Source: Acetivibrio alkalicellulosi (GTDB lineage Bacteria > Bacillota > Clostridia > Acetivibrionales > Acetivibrionaceae). From it: 64,000 nt of DNA. Numbering within the stretch: position 1 is the stretch's first letter; the number at the start of each line of letters is the position of its first letter. A program made the position numbers and the translations under genes. Below the pieces are notes generated by a model, which worked only from the letters and a program-made list of their open reading frames with translations, ran no database searches and was not told the origin of the DNA. This document shows positions 1-8,282 of this stretch, piece after piece. The stretch lies in assembly GCA_008125075.1 (NCBI GenBank), contig VLTH01000002.1, forward strand, positions 2,216,874-2,280,873, in the 5' to 3' direction.

Positions 1-202
1 TTCCATCCTCATTGTATTGCATACTTTCATTCTCCATTTTACTATTCTCTTTTATATATTCTTCTGCTAACTTCCCATTATTACTAACTTGGATATCTAA
101 AGTATTTTTATTTACCCTCTTACCAATTTCAAATCCAACAAAAATAGAAAATCCTATTACAAATACCGAAAAGATTACAAGTATTATTATGTTTTTTTTC
201 AT
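1..202 (-). CDS. Partial small membrane-anchored or exported protein
   Basis: The reading frame opens at an ATG preceded by a clear AGGAGGG ribosome site (211-217) and runs off the left edge, so only the first 67 residues are visible. It starts MKKN, followed by a hydrophobic stretch (about residues 4-25) that would be an N-terminal membrane anchor or uncleaved signal. After that comes a polar, Asn/Glu/Lys-rich segment. This looks like a small anchored extracytoplasmic protein. No family is recognisable from the visible part and the function is unknown. Confidence 0.6.
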   Translation of the reverse strand, partial: MKKNIIILVIFSVFVIGFSIFVGFEIGKRVNKNTLDIQVSNNGKLAEEYIKENSKMENESMQYNEDG

Positions 203-438
203 TATGTTTCCCTCCTAAAAAAATAATTCAGCTATACATAACAAATTTCACTATATTGTGTGTTGTTATGTTTATCAGCAGTAAATTATAAAGCCTTGAT
301 TACAAAGAAATATAGTTTACTTAATTTTATCACTTAATATTAGAGCTCACAATATAGTAGGCCTAAAACTAAAAAACATTTCAATTTCATATAATATATG
401 ATTACTCCTTGTTTTCCCCCAAAAATCTGAATTTAATG

Positions 439-466
439 TTGAGTTATACATAAAAACAGTTATAAT
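439..466 (+). promoter_or_regulatory. Probable sigma-A promoter of the MATE gene
   Basis: TTGAGT (439-444) and TATAAT (461-466) are separated by 16 bases and lie about 40 bases upstream of the MATE start. The rest of the 203-507 intergenic stretch shows no gene. Confidence 0.5.
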
Positions 467-507
467 ATATACTATATATATTTATAAGAATCTTGAGGTA
501 ATAATAC

Positions 508-1875
508 ATGAATGTAAACTTTGGAAGAGATTTAACAACTGGAAGCATACCTAAGCACTTATTATACATTTCTATACCAATGCTAATAGCAAATTTTTTA
601 CAAGTTTTATACAACCTAGTTGATGCAATGTGGGTAGGTAATCAAGTAGGACGGGAAGCACTTGGTGCAATAGGTGTAAGCTTTAGTGTTACTTTTATAT
701 TAATAGGTATTTCATCAGGTGCAACCATCGCCACAACTATACTTATATCCCAATACTTTGGTGCTAAAGATTATGAAATGGTTCATAGAGTTGTTAACAA
801 CTCTTTTTCAGTATCATTAATTCTAAGTATATTGATGTCCTCCTTAGGCATTATTTTTAGAAATGACATATTAAGATGGATGGGCACTCCAACTGAAATA
901 TACCCCTTAGCATCTTCTTATCTTAAAATAATACTTGCAGGATATATATTTACTTACTTTTCTTTTTTAGTTACTTCAATACTAAGAGGTATTGGTGATT
1001 CTATAACACCACTTATTTTTATGGCTATAGGAGTTATAATTAACATTATTTTAGACCCTTTTTTAATTATGGGGATTGGCCCATTTCCACAATTAGGAGT
1101 AGAAGGTGCAGCTTACGCTTCTGTTATATCTACAATAATTGCTTTTTTAATAGGTCTTATTTACTTAAATAAAAAAAATCACATAATAGCTTTTAACCCA
1201 AAGAATCTTATATTAGACAAGGGTCTTACAGCTATGTTGTTTAAGATCGGCATACCTTCAATGATTCAGCAAACATTTGTTTCAATAGGCATGGTGTTTA
1301 TATTAACTTTTGTTAATGTCTTTGGAGAATCTGCCACTGCATCCTATGCTGCAACAGGTAGGATAGATTCTATTGCATTTATGCCTGCATTATCACTAGG
1401 TATGGCTGTATCAATACTTACAGGTCAAAATCTAGGAGCGGAAAAGCCTGAAAGAGTTAAAGAAATATTTAAGTGGGGAGTAATAATGACTTCTGTTATT
1501 ACTGTAGTAATCTCTTTATTTGCAGTAAGCATGCCATCAGTATTACTTGGAATGTTTGGTCTTAAAAACGACTTAGCTGTTTTAAATATTGGAATAGAAT
1601 ATTTAAGAATTGTAGGTGCCTCATACATCTTGTTTGCTATTATGTTTATATCTAATGGAATAATTAATGGTGCAGGGCACACTCTTATAACAATGTTATT
1701 TACACTTATATCCCTTTGGTTTATACGAGTTCCTCTAGCAAATAAGCTATCTTCAACAACTTTGGGGCTTCGAGGAATCTGGATATCTATGTCAATAAGC
1801 TTTGCTATCGCCCTTTCTATGAGCTTAATTTATTACTTTTCTGGAAGATGGAAAAAGGTAGTATTAAAAAAATAA
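508..1875 (+). CDS. MATE-family multidrug/cation antiporter
   Basis: A 455-residue polytopic protein with about twelve hydrophobic segments, the usual length of a MATE exporter. These proteins sit in the cytoplasmic membrane and export drugs or metabolites using a Na+ or H+ gradient. Family features visible are the N-terminal 'IPMLIANFLQVLYNLVDAMW' segment, the 'ISQYFGAKD' loop after the third helix, and its counterpart 'TGQNLGAEKPERVKEIF' in the second half, showing the internal duplication. The start is set by GAGGT at 495-499. It is a single-gene unit with its own promoter and a downstream terminator. The substrate cannot be told from sequence. Confidence 0.92.
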   Translation: MNVNFGRDLTTGSIPKHLLYISIPMLIANFLQVLYNLVDAMWVGNQVGREALGAIGVSFSVTFILIGISSGATIATTILISQYFGAKDYEMVHRVVNNSFSVSLILSILMSSLGIIFRNDILRWMGTPTEIYPLASSYLKIILAGYIFTYFSFLVTSILRGIGDSITPLIFMAIGVIINIILDPFLIMGIGPFPQLGVEGAAYASVISTIIAFLIGLIYLNKKNHIIAFNPKNLILDKGLTAMLFKIGIPSMIQQTFVSIGMVFILTFVNVFGESATASYAATGRIDSIAFMPALSLGMAVSILTGQNLGAEKPERVKEIFKWGVIMTSVITVVISLFAVSMPSVLLGMFGLKNDLAVLNIGIEYLRIVGASYILFAIMFISNGIINGAGHTLITMLFTLISLWFIRVPLANKLSSTTLGLRGIWISMSISFAIALSMSLIYYFSGRWKKVVLKK

Positions 1876-1925
1876 ATGCCTTGCGTGACGCAAGGCATTA
1901 TTAGGGGGTTAAAATGTATTTTGTG

Positions 1926-1957
1926 AGGTCAATTATATTATTGACCTATTTTTTTTT
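1926..1957 (+). terminator. Rho-independent terminator after the MATE gene
   Basis: AGGTCAAT pairs with ATTGACCT and is followed by a nine-T run. A second perfect hairpin (11-bp arms, AATGCCTTGCG, 1875-1899) starts at the stop codon itself but lacks a T-run. Confidence 0.75.
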
Positions 1958-2097
1958 GTTTATTCATACATTAATAAAAATTTTATAAACAACATTTTAA
2001 ATGTTAACATTTGATAATATTGGATAAAAGTAAAAGTAAAAAAACTCCGAATTTGAAGCATACTATAAGTATTCTTTTTTTAAGGAGTAGATTTTAT

Positions 2098-2796
2098 TTG
2101 AATTATGTGTTTAGACTAAAATATAGACTTAAAGAAGAAGGCTTTGCAAATACAATAAGATATTTTATTAATGTGGCACTTTATGCTTTAAAACACCTTT
2201 ATAATAGTATTATTTTAGATATTAAATATAGCCATAGACTTCTAAATGGTAATAAAAAGTCTCCTTATAAAAAACTAGGTGCTAATGATACATACCATAC
2301 AGATTATATGGCTATGCCATTGATATTTGAGCAGATATCAATTAATCCAGATGATGTTCTTGTTGATGTAGGATGTGGTAAAGGTAGAGTTATAAACTTT
2401 TGGTTAAGTAAAGGTTATAATAATAAAATCATAGGCTTAGAACTAGATCCAGATATAGCTAAAGAAACTGCAGCACAGTTTTTATCACGTAAAAATGTCC
2501 AGATAATTTGTGGTGATGCAATAGCTAATCTCCCTTACGAAGGAACAGTATTTTATTTTTACAATCCTTTTACCGAATGGAAAGTAATGGAGTTCGAGAG
2601 AAAAATGACTTCTATATCTGAGTCTAAAAAAGTCAAAATCATTTACTATAATCCAAAGAGCCTTCATGTGTTTAAAAATGAAAACTGGAATATTCAGATG
2701 ATTGACTTTGAAAAAGACTTAGGCTTAAAAAAATGGGGTCGACTAAACAAATACCACGATCTAGCTATAATAACCAGCCATAATATACCATGGTAA
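2098..2796 (+). CDS. SAM-dependent methyltransferase
   Basis: The central part carries a class I methyltransferase fold. 'VLVDVGCGKGRVI' is motif I (SAM-binding Gly loop), 'IIGLELD' is the acidic residue ending strand 2, and 'IICGDA' and 'VFYFYNPF' follow as motifs II and IV/post. The N-terminal ~75 residues are basic and helical. The frame is open from a TTG at 2011, but no ribosome site precedes that. AAGGAG at 2082-2087 lies 10 bases before an in-frame TTG at 2098 (GTG at 2107 is also possible), so the later start is preferred. The substrate is unknown; 'YNPF' in the NPPF-like position is compatible with protein or small-molecule methylation. It appears monocistronic. Confidence 0.75.
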   Translation: MNYVFRLKYRLKEEGFANTIRYFINVALYALKHLYNSIILDIKYSHRLLNGNKKSPYKKLGANDTYHTDYMAMPLIFEQISINPDDVLVDVGCGKGRVINFWLSKGYNNKIIGLELDPDIAKETAAQFLSRKNVQIICGDAIANLPYEGTVFYFYNPFTEWKVMEFERKMTSISESKKVKIIYYNPKSLHVFKNENWNIQMIDFEKDLGLKKWGRLNKYHDLAIITSHNIPW

Positions 2797-2898
2797 AGTA
2801 TCAAGAATTAGCACCCTAAAATTCAGTAAAATATTTTGTTATAATAACACTTAACAGTAACGGTAGTATTTCAGAAGCTATAAGATAAAACTAGAATT

Positions 2899-2929
2899 TT
2901 CCAGTCAATTATAAACTAATTGACTGGAA
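2899..2929. terminator. Hairpin between convergent genes (bidirectional terminator)
   Basis: TTCCAGTCAATT pairs perfectly with AATTGACTGGAA around a 7-nt loop, flanked by TTTT on one side. It separates the methyltransferase from the leftward type VII-like module. Confidence 0.6.
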
Positions 2930-2982
2930 CCAAGCCTTTTAAGATATCACTAGTTCGGAAGATGCTTTACTTAAACACATTT

Positions 2983-4404
2983 TTAAGATGCAAAATTTAT
3001 CATTGAGTTTTGTAAGTTTTTCATAGTGTCCATAAATTCATTCCACTCATGATTAACTCTATCATTAATAGAGACATTAATTATCTTAGGTAATTCAAAT
3101 AAATCCTGTAGAGAATCCATTTGACTTATTTCTGATATCACATTGGACTCTATATAAGAAATAGAATTATTTACCTTGTTCATAATATGGGGCATATCCT
3201 TAACTTCATCTAAAATCGATTCAATATTTGTATTTATAATATTATTTTCCAAGTTCCTCTGCCTAGACGTCAATTCATCCACTACACCATCTATAAACCC
3301 AGCTAGATTAATCCCCAGCCCTGCTTTACTGCCTAAATTTATCACCCCAGCTAAGTCACCAATCCCTGGTACTGCAAAAAACAATGATTTAAGGGCACTT
3401 GACCATTCACCCTCACGCATATATGTTAATGAGTTTGCAACATCAGCTATTGCTCCAAACTTAGGTACAAGGCCAAGTCCATTTAGAGTCATATGCCTCC
3501 AAAAACGATATGTTTCAACATCTGCACCTACAACATCAGTAAAAAAGAATTCTGTTGTAAAATCGGTCATAAGAACCGGGTTCAAAATAACATAGGGTTC
3601 TTTTAAAAATTGATCCCACATTCTTCCACCCCTGTCAGGATCAAATATTTGAAAGCTACCACTCTCCTGTCTAATTCCTTGATTCTTCAGATATTCTAAA
3701 AAATCATTTAATTCCACATCTGTAAGGGAATCAAGATTTACATTAATACCAAAGTCGGATAGTGATTGTTGTAAATTTCTTATTTGGCTCGAGTAAATAT
3801 CATGATAATGGTTCCATTCCTCCTGAACAGTAGTATTTATAGTTATGAGTATCTTTCTCATCATTTCAAGGTAATCTCCAGGATTACTTATATATTGACT
3901 CATTATTTCATTCAAATTATCACTTAAATCTGAAATGGATTCATTTGTTCTCTTTTGTATGCCTAATATTAAAGTAATATAATTAATTACCTTGTCAAAA
4001 ATACTATCTTGAGATGAATCGGAATCATTACTATTAAAATAAACAAGACTAGTTGTTACCTTTTTATTCCAATCAAAAGATATACTTTTGGTGTTTTTAA
4101 TTATATTTTTTTCTTTTTCCACCGATTTGGCGTAATAATCTGCTGCATAGTAAAGGTTCCTACTTAGATCATTTGCGTTTCCCTGAATATACCTTATTTT
4201 AGATTCAATTTCTTTTAATTCTTTTTGCAAAACATATACTTTGTTAATTACGTTTCTGTAATCACGGTAATTTATTCGAATACTTTCAAGTTCTCTTTCT
4301 ATTTTACCTAAACCATTTTTATATATACCATAAACGCTTTCACCATATCTAGAATAATCCCTTGATAATGCTGCAAGAACATCTATTTGCACTTCAATAC
4401 TCAT
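2983..4404 (-). CDS. LXG-like type VIIb secretion substrate candidate
   Basis: 473 residues. The first ~210 are almost wholly alpha-helical (heptad-rich, many Lys/Glu/Asn, no signal peptide), as in LXG or WXG-type secretion domains. Around residues 290-370 lies a Gly/Ala-rich hydrophobic stretch with 'GLVPKFGAIADVANSLTY' and 'FAVPGIGDLAG', typical of the pre-toxin linker of polymorphic toxins. The remaining ~100 residues are helical and show no toxin fold I recognise. It is the last gene of a leftward three-gene set with a WXG-like protein and a DUF4176 protein. That arrangement matches the Lap1-Lap2-LXG cassettes of type VIIb systems. No essC or other secretion machinery is in the window, so the assignment rests on context. 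AAAGGGGGA precedes the ATG. Confidence 0.6.
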   Translation of the reverse strand: MSIEVQIDVLAALSRDYSRYGESVYGIYKNGLGKIERELESIRINYRDYRNVINKVYVLQKELKEIESKIRYIQGNANDLSRNLYYAADYYAKSVEKEKNIIKNTKSISFDWNKKVTTSLVYFNSNDSDSSQDSIFDKVINYITLILGIQKRTNESISDLSDNLNEIMSQYISNPGDYLEMMRKILITINTTVQEEWNHYHDIYSSQIRNLQQSLSDFGINVNLDSLTDVELNDFLEYLKNQGIRQESGSFQIFDPDRGGRMWDQFLKEPYVILNPVLMTDFTTEFFFTDVVGADVETYRFWRHMTLNGLGLVPKFGAIADVANSLTYMREGEWSSALKSLFFAVPGIGDLAGVINLGSKAGLGINLAGFIDGVVDELTSRQRNLENNIINTNIESILDEVKDMPHIMNKVNNSISYIESNVISEISQMDSLQDLFELPKIINVSINDRVNHEWNEFMDTMKNLQNSMINFAS

Positions 4405-4442
4405 ATAAATCCCCCTTTAATCAAATTATCATGTATTTAAAT

Positions 4443-5363
4443 CTACTTATTTTTTAAGGCTTCCTTCAATCTCTCCAAAAAAGACTCTTCTTCATAATCT
4501 TTCAACCCCATATGGTCTATTCTTTCAATTTGTTCGTGATCGAACAAAATAGCTTTATTGTTTATTATATTCCCTTCAGGATAGAGACAACCTATATAAT
4601 CCCAAACCTTGTCATTATCTGCACTTTTTTGATATCTTCCATATATCATAAGCCTTTTGGTTTTATCTTTTAGTAAAACAACTGTCCCTATAGGTAGCAA
4701 ATCATTACTCTTGTCTGGTTCCTTATCACTTATCCCTATAATGTCCTTATGTATAAACAAACCATCAATGAATAACTTTATATGCCACTGCCCTAAAGGT
4801 AAGTCAGGTTTTAAGTCCAGCCAGAACCATAGTTTCACTTCATCCATTTCTTCAGGCTGGTATAAAATGTTTTCTGTAAAATGGTGTAGGGCTCCGTCAG
4901 GACAATACCATGCAACTGTAACAGAATGTAGGCCCTTTACCTCTTTAAAAGCAATACCAAGAACTATTTTTCTATCATTCTCTAAAATGTAGCTTCTTTT
5001 TACACTGGTCAAATCTTTACTAATATAATTGTTTAAACTATACTGGCTCAGATTGATTGTACACTGCTCATTATTGTAAAGTCTCTTATCATTCTCCTCC
5101 GATATAACAATAGCTGACATCAATTCATTGGAATTATTTGGTATGTACAGGTTGGCAGTAGGATCATTCATAGTCATCTCACCGTTAAAAACCAATTTAT
5201 ATAAATTTTTTCCTGGTGGAAAATCTATTTCTATTTCCCATTTTCCATCGGCATTTTTTTTGAAATAATTAGTATCTTTATCCCAATCATTAAATTCTCC
5301 AACAATACTAAGAGTCTTTATAGGAAACTTTTTGACTTCTTCATAAATTATTTTTTGTAACAT
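4443..5363 (-). CDS. E-set (glycogen-binding-like) domain fused to DUF4176 (Lap2-like)
   Basis: 306 residues in three parts. Residues ~15-85 look like an AMPK/isoamylase-type E-set: 'VGEFNDWDK', then 'DGKWEIEIDFPPG' and 'YKLVFNGE', then 'DPTANLY'. The middle (~115-215) is a beta-rich segment of unknown family. Residues ~222-300 match DUF4176: 'LPIGTVVLLKDKTKRLMIYG', then 'WDYIGCLYPEG'. DUF4176 proteins (Lap2) are reported to help guide LXG effectors to type VIIb secretion; the gene sits between the WXG-like gene and the putative effector, which fits. A DUF4176 protein is normally short, so the N-terminal E-set extension is unusual. GGGAGAGC precedes the ATG. No immunity function is evident. 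Confidence 0.65.
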   Translation of the reverse strand: MLQKIIYEEVKKFPIKTLSIVGEFNDWDKDTNYFKKNADGKWEIEIDFPPGKNLYKLVFNGEMTMNDPTANLYIPNNSNELMSAIVISEENDKRLYNNEQCTINLSQYSLNNYISKDLTSVKRSYILENDRKIVLGIAFKEVKGLHSVTVAWYCPDGALHHFTENILYQPEEMDEVKLWFWLDLKPDLPLGQWHIKLFIDGLFIHKDIIGISDKEPDKSNDLLPIGTVVLLKDKTKRLMIYGRYQKSADNDKVWDYIGCLYPEGNIINNKAILFDHEQIERIDHMGLKDYEEESFLERLKEALKNK

Positions 5364-5401
5364 AACAGCTCTCCCAACTGAGTAATTTTTTTCACATAAT
5401 T

Positions 5402-5662
5402 TTATTTATTTTTCTTTGCCTTTTTAATTTGCTCAGCTTCAACAATACTGTTATTTAAGTTTCTGACCGTACTATTTGCTTTATGTAATCTATTTAAAAC
5501 ATCCTTCATATGTGCTTCCATATCTTTATGTTTTTCATCAAAAACATCTTTAGCCGTACCTTTCCATACTTTGTCAGCCTTGTTCTTTTTATTTCTTATG
5601 CTTTTTGTTTCATCTTCAAGACCATCACAAATATTTGAAATTGTCGAAATAATAGAGCTCAT
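5402..5662 (-). CDS. WXG100/Lap1-like small helical protein
   Basis: 86 residues, predicted as a two-helix hairpin with the turn at 'VWKGTAKDVF', a W-x-G motif in the middle of the chain. This is the hallmark of ESAT-6/WXG100 and of Lap1 (DUF3130) proteins. It ends in a basic KKAKKNK tail. The frame is open a further eight codons upstream, but GGGGGGAG lies directly before the ATG chosen here. It is first in the leftward three-gene module and is likely a secretion partner of the LXG-like protein. Confidence 0.65.
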   Translation of the reverse strand: MSSIISTISNICDGLEDETKSIRNKKNKADKVWKGTAKDVFDEKHKDMEAHMKDVLNRLHKANSTVRNLNNSIVEAEQIKKAKKNK

Positions 5663-5792
5663 CTTAAATACTCCCCCCTTTTTCACAATAATTTTCTAAA
5701 ATAAGCCCATTATTGTTACTAACAAAAATATCCTAATATAATTCTACTATATTTACACTTTAAACACAACTACATGTATCATGAAACTAAGA

Positions 5793-5904
5793 CATATCGC
5801 AGCGGAAGCTGCAATCAAAGTAGTAAGTTCCGCTGCGACAAACAGAGGAACTATATCTTCTAAAAAGTTTGCTAAAAAAGCAAACTTTTTGAGAAGAATA
5901 GTAT
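5793..5904 (+). repeat. Structured repeat family 2, copy 1
   Basis: About 112 bp. The first hairpin pairs CGCAGCGGAA with TTCCGCTGCG (5798-5837) and the second pairs AAAAAGTTTGC with GCAAACTTTTT (5862-5890). A closely similar copy lies in reverse orientation at 45541-45653. The second hairpin could also terminate rightward transcription. Confidence 0.75.
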
Positions 5905-5981
5905 ATTATCATCATCCTTTGAATAGAAATAATTGAATGAAATATTTATTTTATAAATATGAAAAGAAAGAGGATATAAAA

Positions 5982-6836
5982 ATGAGATCTATTTATTTCA
6001 TCACTTTAAAGAAAAAAACAATTGTACGTTCAATAATTCTTTTATCCTTTGTTATTTTAGCTTTATGCAGTATTGGTGTCTTAGCTTCCACCATAAGAAA
6101 ACCTACACTATCTCCTGTCTGGGATAATATAAATGTCCAATCAAATCCATCAACTCCTGCAAAACTTGCAATTGTAATTGACGATTTTGGTTCAAGCCGT
6201 GATGGTGTAGATGAAATGATGTCTATAGAAAGACCCTTGACATTTGCAGTTATGCCATTTCTTGATTATTCGCAAACTGATGCACAAAAAGCCCATGATA
6301 GAGGACATGAGATAATAATTCACCTACCTATGGAATCTGTACATGGAAAAAAAAGTTGGTTAGGTTCAAGGCCAGTTATGACAGATATGGAGAGTTCTGA
6401 AGTAATGGAAATTGTAATGGATTCTATTAAAAGCGTCCCATATGCCAAAGGGCTAAACAATCATATGGGTTCTAAGGCAACAAGCAACGAAAAAATATTA
6501 GCAAGTATAATGGATGTTTTAAGTGAGAAAGATTTGTATTTTCTAGACAGCCTTACAACAACATCTCCAGTCGGAAAGAAAATTGCTCAACAAAAAGGCA
6601 TCTTATACTATGAAAGGGATGTTTTTTTAGATGGTCAAAAGCCAAAAAGTTATATAAAAGATCAGCTTGAAAAAGCTGGTGAAATTGCTTTAAAGAGAGG
6701 TTATGCATTAGCAATCGGTCATGTTGGTATAGAAGGTGGTAAAGTTACAGCTGAGGCTATTAATGAAATGTTACCCGAATTTGATAAGAGAAATATTCAA
6801 CTAGTTTTTGTATCCCAATTGCCAAGCAACCAATAA
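5982..6836 (+). CDS. Divergent polysaccharide deacetylase (YibQ family)
   Basis: 284 residues from an ATG with AAAGAGGA seven bases upstream; the frame is open 45 bases further but without a ribosome site. A signal-anchor (about residues 10-35) is followed by the YibQ/PF04748 domain: 'LAIVIDDFG' (metal-ligand Asp pair), 'PLTFAVMPFL', 'GHEIIIHLPME' (His), 'GLNNHMGSKAT' (His), 'FLDSLTT', and 'AIGHVG' near the end. This NodB-like family acts outside the cytoplasmic membrane, probably on cell-wall or other glycans, but its substrate is not established. It is a lone gene between repeat elements. Confidence 0.85.
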   Translation: MRSIYFITLKKKTIVRSIILLSFVILALCSIGVLASTIRKPTLSPVWDNINVQSNPSTPAKLAIVIDDFGSSRDGVDEMMSIERPLTFAVMPFLDYSQTDAQKAHDRGHEIIIHLPMESVHGKKSWLGSRPVMTDMESSEVMEIVMDSIKSVPYAKGLNNHMGSKATSNEKILASIMDVLSEKDLYFLDSLTTTSPVGKKIAQQKGILYYERDVFLDGQKPKSYIKDQLEKAGEIALKRGYALAIGHVGIEGGKVTAEAINEMLPEFDKRNIQLVFVSQLPSNQ

Positions 6837-6860
6837 TTTATGTTTTTTTACTAGTTCACA

Positions 6861-6912
6861 TCTATTCTGAAAATTCTTTTTAGAATAGATGCTTTGTATT
6901 TTATGCTCATTT
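6861..6912 (+). repeat. Structured repeat family 1, partial copy E (5' hairpin)
   Basis: TCTATTCTGAAAA pairs with the following TTTTAGAATAGA, then 'GCTTTGTATTTTATGCTC' as in the full copies, after which similarity stops. It lies 25 bases after the deacetylase stop and may serve as its terminator. Confidence 0.6.
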
Positions 6913-7024
6913 ATAAAACTATTCTCATCTTTAATTAAGGTATGTCTAAATTATCACTTCCATTTTTAGCCAAGACTTGTAGAGATATTTTACTATGTAA
7001 TGGTGAACTTTATCCATATTATAT

Positions 7025-7058
7025 TATAATGCTTGTTTGTTATAAACTGTGTTTATAA
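7025..7058 (+). promoter_or_regulatory. Candidate hydrogenase promoter with operator-like inverted repeat
   Basis: TATAAT at 7025-7030 is a possible -10 box; no convincing -35 is seen. Ten bases on is a perfect 8-bp inverted repeat, TTATAAAC-TGT-GTTTATAA (7040-7058), which would cover the start of transcription. It resembles redox-repressor (Rex-type) sites in general form but does not match the usual TTGTTAA/TTAACAA arms. The regulator is therefore unknown. Confidence 0.35.
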
Positions 7059-7084
7059 GGAGATATTATATACGACAACATTTT

Positions 7085-7233
7085 TCTAATCTGAAAATAC
7101 TTTTAAGATTAGAAATCTTGATTATATGCGCATGCACTTTGTTTGATGTGGCAAACATGCACATGCGCAGCGACATTCACTAGCATTATACTTTTCATCC
7201 TATGTTGGTAAGCTTTTTGCTCATGAATGTCTA
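7085..7233 (+). repeat. Structured repeat family 1, copy A (hyd operon leader)
   Basis: A full-length copy of about 149 bp. Hairpin 1 is TCTAATCT with AGATTAGA, a compensated change from TCTATTCT/AGAATAGA in other copies. Hairpin 2 is GCGCATG...CATGCGC with TGTTT/AAACA inside. Hairpin 3 is closed by GACATTCA and TGAATGTC. It ends about 20 bases before the ribosome site of the first hydrogenase gene. Confidence 0.7.
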
Positions 7234-7264
7234 CTACAAAAGATAATAAAGGATGGTGATCAAT

Positions 7265-7780
7265 TTGACACAACCCCAGTCTATAAGTGTAACAAAACCC
7301 ATGCACGAAGACTTGCCTGAAGAAAAATTTAATGAACTTGAGGCATTTATTGACGGAATGGAAACTACTAAAGGAGCACTAATTGAAATACTACACAAAG
7401 CTCAGCAGATATTTGGATTTCTACCTAGAGATGTACAGCTTTACGTAGCAAGAAAATTGGGAATTCCAGGTGCAGAAGTTTTTGGAGTGGTAAGCTTTTA
7501 CTCATACTTTACTACAAAACCAAGAGGAAAACATACTATTAGTGTATGCATGGGAACAGCTTGTTTTGTACGAGGAGCAGATAAAATTCTTGAAAGGCTA
7601 AAAGAAAAGTTAGGTATTGAGTCAAATGAAATAACAGAAGATGGCCTATTTACTATTAAGGATGTTCGCTGTGTTGGAGCATGTGGCCTTGCACCTGTTG
7701 TCATGGTTGATGAAAAGGTATTTGGACGTGTAAAGGAAGAAGATTTGGATGATATCATAAACTCCTATAAAAAAGGATAA
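7265..7780 (+). CDS. hydC: HydC-type 24-kDa [2Fe-2S] subunit of electron-bifurcating hydrogenase (NuoE family)
   Basis: About 172 residues, the usual NuoE/HydC length. An N-terminal helical bundle ('LIEILHKAQQIFGFLP') leads to the thioredoxin-like [2Fe-2S] domain. Its cysteines are seen in 'CMGTACFVRG' and 'VRCVGACGLAPVV', the family pattern C-x4-C...C-x3-C. An ATG at 7253 lies inside an extended ribosome-binding stretch (AAAGGATGGTGATCA), so the in-frame TTG at 7265 is the better start. It is first in an operon with a small ferredoxin-like protein, HydB and HydA. In these complexes HydC takes part in coupling NADH and ferredoxin oxidation to H2 formation (family knowledge). Confidence 0.9.
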   Translation: MTQPQSISVTKPMHEDLPEEKFNELEAFIDGMETTKGALIEILHKAQQIFGFLPRDVQLYVARKLGIPGAEVFGVVSFYSYFTTKPRGKHTISVCMGTACFVRGADKILERLKEKLGIESNEITEDGLFTIKDVRCVGACGLAPVVMVDEKVFGRVKEEDLDDIINSYKKG

Positions 7781-7824
7781 TAGTTTTTAACTTAAGTAGG
7801 GCTTTAAAAATCCGGAGGTGTAAA

Positions 7825-8217
7825 ATGAAAATAAAATCATTAGATGAACTTCAAAAAATCCGTGAAGATCATGCCAACAAGGTAAAATTAAGAGATAGTG
7901 GTAATGGTGAAAGTGATAAAATTGAAGTACTTATAGGAATGGCTACCTGTGGTATTTCTTCAGGTGCAAGAGAAACACTCAATGCATTTATCGAAGAACT
8001 AGACCATAAAAAAATTGACAACGTAAAGGTAGTAACGGTCGGATGCATTGGATACTGTCACTCTGAGCCTATTGTACAGATAAATATACCAGGTCAAAGT
8101 CCTGTCCTATATGGAAATGTCAAAAAGGATAAAGTCCAGATAATATTAGATCAGCATATAGTTCAGGGAAAACCAGTTGATAACCTTATACTTAAAGTAG
8201 ATTTTGAAAGAGCATAA
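7825..8217 (+). CDS. Thioredoxin-like [2Fe-2S] ferredoxin-domain protein of the hydrogenase operon
   Basis: 130 residues. A short helical N-terminus is followed by a thioredoxin-like [2Fe-2S] fold, as found at the start of HydB/NuoF-like subunits. Cysteines occur in 'GMATCGISSGA' and 'VGCIGYCHSEP'; only three are obvious at the expected places, so full cluster binding is not certain. AGGAGGT precedes the ATG. It lies 44 bases after hydC and 65 bases before hydB. Small proteins like this are common between hydC and hydB in clostridia and probably act as an extra electron-transfer or assembly part of the complex. Confidence 0.8.
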   Translation: MKIKSLDELQKIREDHANKVKLRDSGNGESDKIEVLIGMATCGISSGARETLNAFIEELDHKKIDNVKVVTVGCIGYCHSEPIVQINIPGQSPVLYGNVKKDKVQIILDQHIVQGKPVDNLILKVDFERA

Positions 8218-8282
8218 ATCCTAAAAAGTATTTTAAGAATAGCCAAATATAACTTTAATAAATCATAAAAAGGAGACTTAAA

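Noticed and set aside
7109..7306. Leftward frame over the hyd leader
   Set aside because: It lies in repeat copy A and overlaps the hydC start; no ribosome site.
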